From Ruegeria lacuscaerulensis (lineage in GTDB: Bacteria; Pseudomonadota; Alphaproteobacteria; Rhodobacterales; Rhodobacteraceae), in NCBI RefSeq assembly GCF_013034685.1, contig NZ_WQGO01000003.1, positions 620,001 to 684,000 of the forward strand: a stretch of 64,000 nucleotides of DNA, given 5' to 3'. Below, in pieces: positions 9,270 through 18,612 of this stretch. Numbering within the stretch: position 1 is the first letter of the stretch; every line of letters begins with the position of its first letter. Both the position numbers and the translations under genes were made by a program. The notes beneath the pieces are model-generated. The model had not been told where the DNA came from, did not search any database, and was given only the letters and a program-made list of their open reading frames with translations.

Positions 9270-10691
9270 ATGGAACAGCAATCTGCGATCATCATGTGGT
9301 TCCGGCGGGACTTGCGCCTGTCAGATCACCCAGCGCTAAGCGCGGCCGCCGCCACCGGTCGGCCCGTCATCCCGCTGTTCATCTGTGATGATCTGACGGA
9401 CAAATTGGGCGCTGCGCCGAAATGGCGGCTGGGTCTGGGGATTGAGGCTTTTCAGAGCGCCCTCGGCAAGGCCGGAAGCCGTCTGATCCTGCGCAAGGGC
9501 ATCGCGTTGCAAGTATTGCAAGACGTTGTCGCCGAAACTGGGGCTTCGGCCGTCTATTGGTCGCGCGCCTATGACCTGGATGCCATTTCGCGCGATACCC
9601 AGCTAAAATCTGCCCTTAAAGACCAAGGGGTTGAAGCCAAATCCTTCCCTGGCCCTTTGTTGTTCGAGCCTTGGAACGTGGCCACCAAAACGGGTCAGCC
9701 GTTTCGCGTGTTTACTCCAATGTGGCGGGCTGTTCAGGGTCGGGCGGTTCCACAACCGTTGGCCGCGCCGACTCGATTGACGCCTCCGGTGCACTGGCCC
9801 GAGTCCGAAGATCTGTCCTCATGGCGTTTGGGTGCTGTGATGAACCGGGGCGCGCAGGTCGTAAAACCCTTCGTACAGCCGGGCGAAACTGCGGCACTGG
9901 TCGTATTGCAAGGGTTCTTGAATCGTCTGCCTGACTATTCCCGAAACCGCGACCTGCTGGCGTCCGAGGGGACCTCAACCCTGTCCGAATACCTGTCGCT
10001 GGGAGAGATCAGCCCTCGGCGTATTTGGCACGCGGTACAGAATGCTGCCCTGAACGGGGTGTCGGGCTCGGATGCCTATCTGCGTCAGCTAGTCTGGCGC
10101 GAGTTCGCCTATCACCTGATGTTTCACTGGCCGCATATCACATATCAGAACTGGAAGCCCGAATGGGATCAGTTTCCATGGCAAACGCGCACTGATCAAC
10201 CCGAGGTTCTGGCCTGGACGCGGGCCCGAACAGGTATACCAGTGGTGGATGCCGGTCTGCGTGAGATGTATGTGACGGGACGGATGCACAACCGCGCGCG
10301 TATGATCGTGGCAAGCTACCTGACCAAGCATCTGATGACACATTGGAAAATCGGGATGCGGTGGTTCGAGGATTGCCTGATTGACTGGGACATCGCCGCC
10401 AATGCGATGGGCTGGCAGTGGGTGGCCGGATCGGGGCCGGATGCGTCTCCGTTCTTTAGAGTGTTCAACCCGGTCACGCAGCAAGAAAAGTTTGACCCAG
10501 ACGGCGAATATGTCCGGCGGTGGATCGCTGAAGGACAAGCCAATCCGCCCGACACCGCGCTTGCCTATTTTGAGGCCATCCCGCGCGCTTGGGGGCTGGC
10601 CCCAGATGACGGCTACCCTCAATCCGTTGTCGAATTGGCCGACGGGCGCAGGCGCGCGCTGGCGGCCTATGAACACTACAAGAACCAGTAA
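9270..10691 (+). CDS. phrB: Deoxyribodipyrimidine photolyase
   Basis: Light-driven repair of UV-induced cyclobutane pyrimidine dimers. The N-terminal alpha/beta antenna domain begins IIMWFRRDLRLSDHPAL. The C-terminal FAD domain shows TSTLSEYLSLGEISPR, LRQLVWREFAYHLM, MRWFEDCLIDWDIAANAMG and WQWVAGSGPDASPFFRVFNP, the class I CPD photolyase and cryptochrome signature. Length 473 is normal. The next gene, a Cfa-like methyltransferase, is a frequent neighbour of photolyase in proteobacteria, and with 69 bp between them they may share a transcript. A cryptochrome-like signalling role cannot be excluded from sequence alone. Confidence 0.93.
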   Translation: MEQQSAIIMWFRRDLRLSDHPALSAAAATGRPVIPLFICDDLTDKLGAAPKWRLGLGIEAFQSALGKAGSRLILRKGIALQVLQDVVAETGASAVYWSRAYDLDAISRDTQLKSALKDQGVEAKSFPGPLLFEPWNVATKTGQPFRVFTPMWRAVQGRAVPQPLAAPTRLTPPVHWPESEDLSSWRLGAVMNRGAQVVKPFVQPGETAALVVLQGFLNRLPDYSRNRDLLASEGTSTLSEYLSLGEISPRRIWHAVQNAALNGVSGSDAYLRQLVWREFAYHLMFHWPHITYQNWKPEWDQFPWQTRTDQPEVLAWTRARTGIPVVDAGLREMYVTGRMHNRARMIVASYLTKHLMTHWKIGMRWFEDCLIDWDIAANAMGWQWVAGSGPDASPFFRVFNPVTQQEKFDPDGEYVRRWIAEGQANPPDTALAYFEAIPRAWGLAPDDGYPQSVVELADGRRRALAAYEHYKNQ

Positions 10692-10760
10692 GGAACTGAA
10701 AACTTGCCAGAAACACAAACTCGGCCTAGCCTACGCCAACAACCGCATAGGGGAGAGCGG

Positions 10761-11969
10761 ATGATCCTTACAACGACAGATGGGCAAGAAAACCTGCCAC
10801 GATACTTCACGCAAGTGACGAAGATGTTGCGAAAGATGGAGTCCGGTCGCCTGGACATTGTGCTGCCTGATGGCCGCGTGTTTCGCACCGAAGGGGCCAA
10901 GCCCGGACCAATCGCGCAGGTAGATATCCATAACCCCGACGTTTTTGCCCGACTAGTGCGTGAAGGTGAGCTTGGGTTCTCGGACGCCTATCTGGAAGGT
11001 GACTGGAGCACGCCAGACCTGCGCTCTTTTATGGACCTGGTGCATCTGGGCACCGAAACGGTTTACGACGATTTCACCGGCAAGTTTCTGGTGCAGGCTT
11101 ATGAGCGTTTGCGGTTCTGGCTAAACGGAAACAGCCGCAAGCAGGCCAAGAAGAACATCTCGTATCACTATGATTTGGGTAATGATTTTTACTCCGCATG
11201 GCTGGACGACACGATGACTTATTCCAGCGCTTTGTTCGAAACCGGGCAGGAAAGTCTGGAGAAGGCGCAGACGGCAAAATATGCCAGCCTTGTCGACGAG
11301 ATGGGCGCAAAACCCGGCGATCATATCCTTGAAATCGGATGTGGCTGGGGTGGCTTTGCTGAATATGCCGCGAAAGAGCGTGGCTTGCGGGTCACAGGGC
11401 TGACCATCAGCCAAGAGCAGTTGAAGTTTGCGCAAGAGCGTATTGAGAAAGCAGGTCTTTCTGATCTTGTTGAATTCAAGTTGCAGGACTACCGAGACGA
11501 GCGTGGGCAGTATGATGGCATCGCCTCGATCGAGATGTTCGAAGCGGTGGGTGAGAAATACTGGCCGATTTATTTTGAAACCGTCCGCGAAAGGCTCAAA
11601 CCAGGCGCGCAGGCCACATTGCAGATCATCACTGTCGCCGACCATCGCTGGGACGTCTACCGCAATGGTGTTGATTTCATTCAAAAATATATCTTCCCGG
11701 GTGGGATGCTGCCCGCGCCGTCCGTGCTAAAGGATCAGGTGACTCAAGCGGGTTTGACCGTGGTCAAATCAAGGGAATTTGGCAAAAGTTACGATCTGAC
11801 ACTGCGACGTTGGTATGACACGTTCAACGATAAATGGGACGATATCGCTCAGATGGGTTTTGATGAGCGTTTTCGCCGCATGTGGAATTATTATTTGACC
11901 GCATGTGGCGCGGCCTTTGACACGGGTAATTGCGATGTGACACAGATCACAATAGCAAAACCGAGTTAA
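10761..11969 (+). CDS. cfa: Cyclopropane-fatty-acyl-phospholipid synthase family methyltransferase
   Basis: Transfers a methylene or methyl group from SAM to unsaturated phospholipid acyl chains at the membrane surface. The family segments are ISYHYDLGNDFYSAWLD, MTYSSALFE, the SAM loop ILEIGCGWGGFAEYAA, GLTISQEQLKFAQERI and FIQKYIFPGGMLPAPS. It has 402 residues. The ATG at 10761 follows a GGGAGAG ribosome site; an upstream in-frame codon at 10704 has none. Several Cfa-like paralogues exist in the order, some doing related lipid methylation, so the exact product is inferred. Confidence 0.88.
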   Translation: MILTTTDGQENLPRYFTQVTKMLRKMESGRLDIVLPDGRVFRTEGAKPGPIAQVDIHNPDVFARLVREGELGFSDAYLEGDWSTPDLRSFMDLVHLGTETVYDDFTGKFLVQAYERLRFWLNGNSRKQAKKNISYHYDLGNDFYSAWLDDTMTYSSALFETGQESLEKAQTAKYASLVDEMGAKPGDHILEIGCGWGGFAEYAAKERGLRVTGLTISQEQLKFAQERIEKAGLSDLVEFKLQDYRDERGQYDGIASIEMFEAVGEKYWPIYFETVRERLKPGAQATLQIITVADHRWDVYRNGVDFIQKYIFPGGMLPAPSVLKDQVTQAGLTVVKSREFGKSYDLTLRRWYDTFNDKWDDIAQMGFDERFRRMWNYYLTACGAAFDTGNCDVTQITIAKPS

Positions 11970-11985
11970 ACAACGGACCCTTACA

Positions 11986-12426
11986 ATGCCCACCGCGTCT
12001 CGTCTTGTCGCTGCAACCTGCTTATTGGTTGTGGCTTTTCTCGTCTCCAGCATGGTGATCGAGAACGGCGAAGAGGGGAAGGACTACGGCTGGTTCACCT
12101 ATGTCAACATGTTGCTTGGGGTCATCTGTGGCTGGAAAGTCATGGGCAAACGTGCGGGCCGCGGGTGGACAGCCGGTGTGAACAACGGCCTGACCGGGAT
12201 GGCGGCTCTGGTGTTCTGGGGCCTGTTTGTTCAGGGCTGCAATGAAATGATCCGGCTGGCCATGCGTCACCGCTATGATGGCCCGTTCGAGGCTTTGCTG
12301 GCCATTTTTCAGATCAGTGTCGAATTTGGGCAGCAGTTGCTGGCCCCAGAAATACTGTGGACGTTGGCGATCGGTGCGTTGGTCGCGGGTCTTGCCACAG
12401 AAGAAGCCAGCCGTCGCTGGCGGTAA
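11986..12426 (+). CDS. trgA: TrgA family membrane protein (tellurite resistance locus)
   Basis: A small integral membrane protein of 146 residues with about four hydrophobic segments (for example LVAATCLLVVAFLVSSMVI and GMAALVFWGLFVQGC). It is recognised mainly by synteny: trgA, trgB and cysK lie in this order in the tellurite-resistance locus described in Rhodobacter sphaeroides. The molecular function is unknown; a role in membrane stress is possible. It starts 17 bp after the methyltransferase gene. Confidence 0.8.
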   Translation: MPTASRLVAATCLLVVAFLVSSMVIENGEEGKDYGWFTYVNMLLGVICGWKVMGKRAGRGWTAGVNNGLTGMAALVFWGLFVQGCNEMIRLAMRHRYDGPFEALLAIFQISVEFGQQLLAPEILWTLAIGALVAGLATEEASRRWR

Positions 12427-12453
12427 TTCTCGACCGAATACGAGATTTGATCC

Positions 12454-13569
12454 GTGACTGACCTGTTTTTCTACGGCACGCTGCAACACCTGCCTTTGCT
12501 CGAGCTTGTGCTGGATCGCCCCGCATCTGAAATGAAACTGTCCGAGGCCAGACTGCGGGACCACGCGGTTTATGGGGTCAAAGATCAGGCGTTTCCGATG
12601 GTCCTGTCAGAAAAGGGCTCGTATGCGGAAGGATTGTTGGTTCAGAATCTGTCTCAGAACGACCTTGAGCGGCTCAATTTTTATGAGGGTGGGTTTGACT
12701 ACGAACTGCGCCCCCTTTGGGTTGAGACGATGGAGGGTGCCAGCGTGCAGGCGGATGTGTACTTCCCCGATCCGGGTATCTGGACCCCGACGGAGCGTTG
12801 GGAATTGCGAGATTGGGTCGATCGTTGGGGCGATATATCCGTAACCGCCGCACATGAGGTGATGGGCTATTTCGGCAAGATCGACGGGGCCACGCTGGCC
12901 AGAAACTTTCCGGCACTTCGAACACGGGCATGGGCAAAAATCGCAGCGCGTCAGCGCGGGACAGGGGACCTGCGTGATGTTACCAAGGATGTGGTCTTGC
13001 ATAACCACCGGTATGCTCATGTGAACTACTTCGGAATGGAAGAGGTCGCGCTGCAACACAGGCAACATGACGGCACGTTGGGGCCGGTTCTACAGCGCAG
13101 CAGCCTGATGCAAGGCAGCGCCGTTGTGGTTCTGCCCTATGACTCGGCGCGAGATGTGGTCTTGTTGGTTGAACAATTTCGCCCGCCGGTTTTCATGATC
13201 GACGATCCCGAGCCCTGGATGTGGGAACCCGTCGCAGGGATGATCGACCCCGGTGAAACGTCCGAACACGCCGCCCGCCGCGAAGCGCAAGAGGAAGCGG
13301 GCGTGGTCCTGCAGTCGCTGGAATATGCGGGCGGGGCCTATTCCTCGAGCGGGTCATCGACCGAATACATTCACCTTTACGTGGGTCTGGCGGATCTGGA
13401 GCTGACAGTTCAAGGCGGTGGGCTGGCCTCGGAAGGAGAAGATATCCGAAGCCAAATCCTGCCATTTGTCGATTTCATGGATCGTGTCGATGCGCATGGG
13501 TTTAAGGATTTGCCTTTGCTGGCGCTGGCCCATTGGCTTGCGCGGCACCGAAACCGTTTGCGCGCCTGA
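12454..13569 (+). CDS. trgB: TrgB: gamma-glutamylcyclotransferase-like domain fused to NUDIX hydrolase
   Basis: A two-domain protein of 371 residues. The first about 120 residues begin with the AIG2-like signature (TDLFFYGTLQHLPLL) of gamma-glutamylcyclotransferases. The second half is a NUDIX pyrophosphatase of the ADP-ribose type with a complete Nudix box, GMIDPGETSEHAARREAQEEAG, preceded by VVLLVEQFRPPV. The enzyme probably hydrolyses a nucleoside diphosphate derivative. The GTG start follows trgA by 27 bp and the ribosome site is weak. The link to tellurite rests on the Rhodobacter sphaeroides locus; how hydrolysis protects cells is not known to me. Confidence 0.85.
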   Translation: MTDLFFYGTLQHLPLLELVLDRPASEMKLSEARLRDHAVYGVKDQAFPMVLSEKGSYAEGLLVQNLSQNDLERLNFYEGGFDYELRPLWVETMEGASVQADVYFPDPGIWTPTERWELRDWVDRWGDISVTAAHEVMGYFGKIDGATLARNFPALRTRAWAKIAARQRGTGDLRDVTKDVVLHNHRYAHVNYFGMEEVALQHRQHDGTLGPVLQRSSLMQGSAVVVLPYDSARDVVLLVEQFRPPVFMIDDPEPWMWEPVAGMIDPGETSEHAARREAQEEAGVVLQSLEYAGGAYSSSGSSTEYIHLYVGLADLELTVQGGGLASEGEDIRSQILPFVDFMDRVDAHGFKDLPLLALAHWLARHRNRLRA

Positions 13570-13638
13570 GGATCGCCGCTTGTGGTTGGCGCGCGGCAAC
13601 TGTAAATCTGCCTTGATCCGTAATGAAATGAGGGCGCC

Positions 13639-14673
13639 ATGCGCATTGCGAAAGACCTTGCCGACGCAGTCGGAAAAACACCACTTATCCGATTGAAGCG
13701 CATCAGCGAGGAAACCGGGTGCGAAATTCTGGGGAAGGCCGAGTTCATGAACCCCGGCCAGTCGGTCAAAGACCGCGCCGCGCTCTATATCATTCGGGAC
13801 GCCATCGCACGGGGTGAGTTGAAGCCCGGCGGCACGATCGTCGAAGGCACCGCCGGGAACACCGGGATCGGTCTGGCGCTGGTCGGGGCCTCGATGGGGT
13901 TCAAGACTGTAATCGTGATCCCGGAAACCCAGTCCGAAGAGAAAAAGGACATGCTGCGTCTGGCCGGTGCGCAACTGGTGCAGGTGCCTGCCGCGCCCTA
14001 TCGGAACCCCAATAACTTCGTGCATTACTCGCGCCGTCTGGCCGAAGAGCTGTCGCAGACCGAACCCAATGGCGCCATCTGGGCCAATCAGTTTGACAAC
14101 GTGGCCAACCGTCAGGCGCATGTGGAAACCACCGGGCCTGAGATCTGGGAACAGACCGGCGGTAAAGTCGATGGCTTTGTCTGCGCCGTGGGCTCCGGAG
14201 GAACGCTGGCCGGTGTCGCCGATGCATTGCAGCCAAAGGGCGTTAAAATTGGCCTCGTCGATCCGATGGGTGCGGGGCTTTATTCCTACTACACCACCGG
14301 TGAGATCGCGATGGAGGGCAGCTCGATCGCCGAAGGCATCGGTCAGGTGCGCATCACCAAGAACCTCGAAGGGTTCAAGCCCGATTACGCCTATCAGATG
14401 ACCGATAATGAGGCGTTGCCACTCATCTTCGATCTGCTGCGCGAAGAAGGACTGGTTATGGGCGGTTCGACCGCGATTAACATGGCAGGTGCAGTGCGTC
14501 TGGCCAAGGACCTTGGGCCGGGCCATACGATCGTGACGATCTTGTGCGACTACGGCACACGCTATCAGTCCAAACTGTTCAACCCGGAATTCCTGCGCGA
14601 AAAAGAACTGCCGGTACCCGATTGGATGACCGAAGCCCCACGCAGCATTCCCGGCGTGTTCGAGGACGTGTGA
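13639..14673 (+). CDS. cysK: Cysteine synthase A
   Basis: PLP fold type II enzyme that makes cysteine from O-acetylserine and sulphide. The lysine motif is MNPGQSVKDRAALYII, the substrate loop EGTAGNTGIGLAL, and the phosphate-binding loop AVGSGGTLAGVADAL. Length 344 is a little above the usual 310-330 because of a longer C-terminus. In the tellurite locus it completes trgA-trgB-cysK; cysteine supply for thiol-based metalloid detoxification is a sensible but inferred link. The stop overlaps the start of the MscS gene (TGATG), which suggests translational coupling. Confidence 0.93.
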   Translation: MRIAKDLADAVGKTPLIRLKRISEETGCEILGKAEFMNPGQSVKDRAALYIIRDAIARGELKPGGTIVEGTAGNTGIGLALVGASMGFKTVIVIPETQSEEKKDMLRLAGAQLVQVPAAPYRNPNNFVHYSRRLAEELSQTEPNGAIWANQFDNVANRQAHVETTGPEIWEQTGGKVDGFVCAVGSGGTLAGVADALQPKGVKIGLVDPMGAGLYSYYTTGEIAMEGSSIAEGIGQVRITKNLEGFKPDYAYQMTDNEALPLIFDLLREEGLVMGGSTAINMAGAVRLAKDLGPGHTIVTILCDYGTRYQSKLFNPEFLREKELPVPDWMTEAPRSIPGVFEDV

Positions 14674-17090
14674 TGTTGCGACAGGTCCGCCTGTTCCTGG
14701 CGCTTGTCTCGGTTTGTATAGCGGTTCTGTGTGGCCCAGCGGTCGCGCAGCTTTCGGACAGACAGAGCGAGTATTATCAGGGCTGGGTCAAAACAGCGGA
14801 CCGAGCCGAGACCGTGATCGAAGCGGATCGCGCCTCGAACGCAGCGCTCGAGAATCTGCGTGCGGAAATTCATACGTACCGCGATGACTTCAACCGAGCA
14901 CGCGGCGCGAATACCGAGCGTATCCAGACGCTTGATGCGCAAATCAAGGCGCTGGGTCCCAAACCCGAAGGTGACGCGACCGAGCCCGAAGACATTGCCG
15001 CTCTGCGGGCCCATTTGGAAGAACAGCTGAATACGCTTCAGGTCCCGCAGATCATTTCGGAAGAGGCGTTCAGCCGCGCCAATGGCCTGATCACCGAAAT
15101 CGACCAGCTCTTGCGGACCCGGCAGACCAAAGAGCTGTTGGAGCGGGGACCGTCGCCGGTCAATCCCGTGTATTGGGGGCCGGCATGGACCGATCTTCGC
15201 GAAGCAGGTCAAAGCCTCTTTAACGAGGCGCGTCGAAACTTTGGCACGGATGTCGTGCATGAAAATCTGCGCGATCAGGGGCTGGGTATCGCCCTTCTGG
15301 TGGCAGTTGCCGGGGTTTTGCTGTTCTTCGGCAAGCACTGGTCCGAGGTGGCCGGAAACTACATGCGGCAATTCGGCGGGCAGGGCAGTGGGGTGTGGAC
15401 CTTTCTGACATCGCTGCTGCGCATTCTTTTACCCTGGCTGGGGGTCTGGCTGGTCGTCAAGGCCATTGTCATGTCCGGACTTCCCGGCTTTCGCGGCACA
15501 TTGCTGCTGCAAAACGTGCCATATTGGGCTGCGATCATTTTCTATTTCGACTGGATCGGGCGGCAAGTCTATGTGCTGCAAGAAGCACAGGGGTTTAAAC
15601 GTTTGACCGCCAAGCGCGTGGCTGAGTTGCGGGTCTATCTGGACGTTCTGGCCGTGCTTTTGATCCTGCATGAGCTGGTCGACCTATTCGAGCAGATCGA
15701 GAATATCTCGGATGCGACGCGCGCTGTTGTCGGGTTCCCCGTCACCATTGTGACCGCACTGGTCCTGTTACGCGTGCGACAGATCCGAAGCACCGAAGCC
15801 CCGCTGGATGCTGATGATGGGTCGCTGGCTCGGGGTACGGGTTTGACCCAGTTGATCGAGTTTCTCCGCCGGGCATTGTTCCTGTTGGGTATAGCCAGCC
15901 CAATTCTGGCTGTCATCGGCTATACGAATGCCGCCGAAGCGATTGTCTATCCTGCGGTCAAATCACTGGTCCTGATTGGGGCACTGGTCATCTTCCAACG
16001 TTTCCTGACGGCCGTTTATGGCTGGATTTCGGGGCAGGGCGAGGCGGCGAAAGATTCGCTTTTTGCGGTCTTGATCGGGTTCGCGATGGCGATCTTTGCG
16101 TTGCCAGTTCTGGCGATCTACTGGGGCGCGCGCGAAACCGACTTACTCGAGGTCTGGTCCCGCATCCTGCTGGGTTTTGACATCGGTGGCGTGACGATTT
16201 CACCGAAGAATTTCTTTACCTTCCTGATCGTCTTCCTGATGGGCTTTGGCCTGACCCGAATGCTGCAAGGGGGGCTACGCAGTTCCCTGCTGCCCAAGAC
16301 CAAGATTGACCCCGGTGGCCAGAACGCGATCGTCGCCGGGACAGGCTATGTCGGAATTTTCCTGGCGGCGCTCTGCGCCATTATGGTGGCTGGGTTCGAC
16401 TTGTCCTCGCTGGCGATTGTTGCTGGTGCGCTGTCGGTCGGTATCGGCTTTGGCTTGCAGACCATCGTGTCTAACTTTGTCTCGGGTATCATCCTGCTTG
16501 TCGAGCGTCCGATCTCGAAAGGCGACTGGATCGATGTTAACGGGATGATGGGCTATGTGCGCGATATCTCGGTCCGTTCGACACGGATCGAGACGTTCGA
16601 CCGATCCGATGTGATTGTGCCGAACTCGGACCTGATCAGCGGTGTGGTGACGAACTATACGCGCGGCAACACGGTCGGGCGAGTGATCGTGCCGGTCGGG
16701 GTCGCTTATGGCACCGATACCCGCCGGGTCGAGGCGATCCTGGGCGAGATTGCCAATGCGCATCCCATGGTTTTGGCTAATCCGGCCCCCAATGTGGTGT
16801 TTCAGGGGTTTGGCGCAGACTCGCTGGATTTTGAAATCCGGGCTATCCTTCGAGACGTCAACTGGATGCTGTCCGTGAAGTCGGACATGAACCACGAAAT
16901 CAACCGCCGGTTTGTCGAAGAAGGTATCGAAATCCCGTTTGCCCAACGCGACGTCTGGCTGCGCAATCCCGAAACCTTGCGTGTGGCGGATCCCGCCCAG
17001 GACAGCGCGGCACAGGCGTCTGCGCCCGCATCCACGCCGATCGAGATGACCGAGGTTGACCTGTCAGGCGGGGACGGGGACGAGCCTTGA
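14673..17090 (+). CDS. MscS-family mechanosensitive channel with DUF3772 N-terminal domain
   Basis: A large 805-residue channel protein. A signal peptide (LFLALVSVCIAVLCGPAVAQ) leads into a periplasmic, partly coiled-coil DUF3772-like region. Around ten membrane helices follow, then the MscS core: SVGIGFGLQTIVSNFVSGIILLVERPISKGDWI and the beta domain VRSTRIETFDRSDVIVPNSDLISGVVTN. It releases solutes on hypo-osmotic shock. The start is the ATG overlapping the cysK stop; the open frame extends upstream inside cysK but only as a shadow. The C-terminus ends in an acidic low-complexity tail (DLSGGDGDEP). Confidence 0.92.
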   Translation: MLRQVRLFLALVSVCIAVLCGPAVAQLSDRQSEYYQGWVKTADRAETVIEADRASNAALENLRAEIHTYRDDFNRARGANTERIQTLDAQIKALGPKPEGDATEPEDIAALRAHLEEQLNTLQVPQIISEEAFSRANGLITEIDQLLRTRQTKELLERGPSPVNPVYWGPAWTDLREAGQSLFNEARRNFGTDVVHENLRDQGLGIALLVAVAGVLLFFGKHWSEVAGNYMRQFGGQGSGVWTFLTSLLRILLPWLGVWLVVKAIVMSGLPGFRGTLLLQNVPYWAAIIFYFDWIGRQVYVLQEAQGFKRLTAKRVAELRVYLDVLAVLLILHELVDLFEQIENISDATRAVVGFPVTIVTALVLLRVRQIRSTEAPLDADDGSLARGTGLTQLIEFLRRALFLLGIASPILAVIGYTNAAEAIVYPAVKSLVLIGALVIFQRFLTAVYGWISGQGEAAKDSLFAVLIGFAMAIFALPVLAIYWGARETDLLEVWSRILLGFDIGGVTISPKNFFTFLIVFLMGFGLTRMLQGGLRSSLLPKTKIDPGGQNAIVAGTGYVGIFLAALCAIMVAGFDLSSLAIVAGALSVGIGFGLQTIVSNFVSGIILLVERPISKGDWIDVNGMMGYVRDISVRSTRIETFDRSDVIVPNSDLISGVVTNYTRGNTVGRVIVPVGVAYGTDTRRVEAILGEIANAHPMVLANPAPNVVFQGFGADSLDFEIRAILRDVNWMLSVKSDMNHEINRRFVEEGIEIPFAQRDVWLRNPETLRVADPAQDSAAQASAPASTPIEMTEVDLSGGDGDEP

Positions 17091-17179
17091 CGGGTTTCGC
17101 GACCCTTTCCGCAAAGCGAAAAAAACGCTCTAATCGGGCCTTGCAAATCCCCAAGCGATAGTCCAAATATCGCCCGCAC

Positions 17180-17269
17180 GGAGAGGTGGCCGAGTGGTCG
17201 AAGGCGCACGCCTGGAAAGTGTGTAGGCGGGAAACCGTCTCCAGGGTTCGAATCCCTGTCTCTCCGCCA
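17180..17269 (+). tRNA. tRNA-Ser (anticodon GGA)
   Basis: The 90-base gene folds as a class II tRNA. The acceptor stem GGAGAGG pairs with TCTCTCC; the anticodon stem CACGC/GTGTG holds the loop CTGGAAA (anticodon GGA); a long variable arm follows (TAGGCGGGAAACCGTCTC); the T loop is GGTTCGAATCC. CCA is encoded. It lies between the MscS gene and the Gtr-type cluster; part of its 3' end recurs imperfectly near 21.2 kb. Confidence 0.97.
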
Positions 17270-17652
17270 CAATCCCTCAATTCTCGAACCTCAGATATAC
17301 CCCCAGACTGTTTTGGCCCGAGGCGAATTTCTCCTTGGACCTTAGGTCGCTTGCCTGCTGGTTTGTTGTCTGAACGTCGCATAGTTTGACCGCTTCAGAT
17401 AAATAACCGCTTTTGTGGCAAGTTGGGCGCAATGCTGCCATATCAGTCGGGCATCGGGACATCGTTGTGTAGTCCGAAACGGCAATGTGACAGATCGGTA
17501 ACTACAGGCTGAAATCTGGCGTGTTTGCATTAGCGGCCGTTTCGGCTTGAGATATCAAGGGTAAGGACCCGAAAACTAGGAGTTGACCGGCCTCGCATGG
17601 CGGGGTTGGGATGTGCCTAAAACGAGTAGGGCAATTTGCCTGCGGAGGTTAG
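17270..17652 (+). promoter_or_regulatory. Leader region upstream of the Gtr-type cluster
   Basis: A 383-bp stretch without a credible ORF, more AT-rich than the surroundings. It probably holds the promoter of the glycosyltransferase operon that starts at 17653, with a GGAGG ribosome site just before the ATG. I could not identify a clear promoter pair or RNA motif. Confidence 0.5.
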
Positions 17653-18612
17653 ATGTTATTGTCTGTTGTTGTCCCTTGCATGAACGAAGAGGACTCTCTT
17701 CCCATGTTGGTGGACCGTCTGATCGCTGCGACCAGGGCCTGGGCCTCGGAGGTTGAGATCGTGCTGGTTGATGACGGCTCAACGGACAAGACCTGGGACG
17801 GCATTTGCGCACAGGCGGATCGACATTCATGTGTGCGCGGCTTGAAGTTGTCGACCAATCGCGGACATCAGGTAGCACTGACCGCAGGTCTGATGGCAGC
17901 CAAAGGCGAGCGGATTTTCATGCTGGACGCGGACTTGCAGGATCCGCCGGAATTGCTGTCGGATATGATGGCGATGATGGATCGTGGGTATGATGTGGTC
18001 TATGGTCGGCGTAGTGAGCGCAAGGGCGAAAGCTGGTTCAAGAAGATGACCGCGCACGGGTTTTACCGCTTACTGAATCGCCTGTCCGATGTTCCGATCC
18101 CGAATGATACGGGCGATTTCCGGCTGGTCAGTCGCCGCGCGCTGGATGCGGTTTTGAACATGCCCGAGCGATCTCGGTTCATTCGCGGCATGTTTGCCTG
18201 GGTCGGGTTTCGCCAGATTGGCATTGAATACATCCGCGACCCCCGCGTGGCCGGTGAGACTAAATATCCGATGTCCAAAATGATTAGGCTGGCCTTTGAC
18301 GCTCTGTCCAGCTTTTCGATTAAGCCCCTGCAAATCGCCACGCGCCTTGCGTTTCTGACCCTGATCATTGCGGCCTTGATGGCCGTTTATGTGTTCTGGT
18401 CCCTAATCCTTTATAGCACTGTGGCTGGTTGGGCCTCGACCGTTCTGGTGATCAGCTTCTTCTCGGGCATTCAACTGCTGACGCTCGGCATCATCGGCGA
18501 GTATCTTGGTCGCCTTTATGTCGAGGCCAAGGGCCGCCCGTTGTATTTTGTCGATGAACATGTCGGGCAATCCACGGATGTCTCGGTTAAGGACGTATCA
18601 AAGCAGGCATGA
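17653..18612 (+). CDS. gtrB: GtrB-like family 2 glycosyltransferase (polyprenyl-phosphate sugar transferase)
   Basis: Transfers a sugar from a nucleotide donor to polyprenyl phosphate on the inner face of the membrane. The start LLSVVVPCMNEEDSLPMLV, VEIVLVDDGSTDKTW, the metal-binding MLDADLQDPPELL and NDTGDFRLVSRRALDAV are typical of the DPM1/GtrB group. Two C-terminal membrane helices (FLTLIIAALMAVYVFW and VLVISFFSGIQLLTLGIIGEYLGRLY) match GtrB rather than soluble DPM synthase. It overlaps the next gene by four bases (ATGA). With GtrA and a large membrane protein downstream it forms a three-part Gtr system. Confidence 0.88.
   Translation: MLLSVVVPCMNEEDSLPMLVDRLIAATRAWASEVEIVLVDDGSTDKTWDGICAQADRHSCVRGLKLSTNRGHQVALTAGLMAAKGERIFMLDADLQDPPELLSDMMAMMDRGYDVVYGRRSERKGESWFKKMTAHGFYRLLNRLSDVPIPNDTGDFRLVSRRALDAVLNMPERSRFIRGMFAWVGFRQIGIEYIRDPRVAGETKYPMSKMIRLAFDALSSFSIKPLQIATRLAFLTLIIAALMAVYVFWSLILYSTVAGWASTVLVISFFSGIQLLTLGIIGEYLGRLYVEAKGRPLYFVDEHVGQSTDVSVKDVSKQA

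Noticed and set aside
13354..14526. 390-codon open frame on the minus strand across cysK
   Set aside because: Shadow of cysK; composition rich in His, Arg and Gly without any domain.
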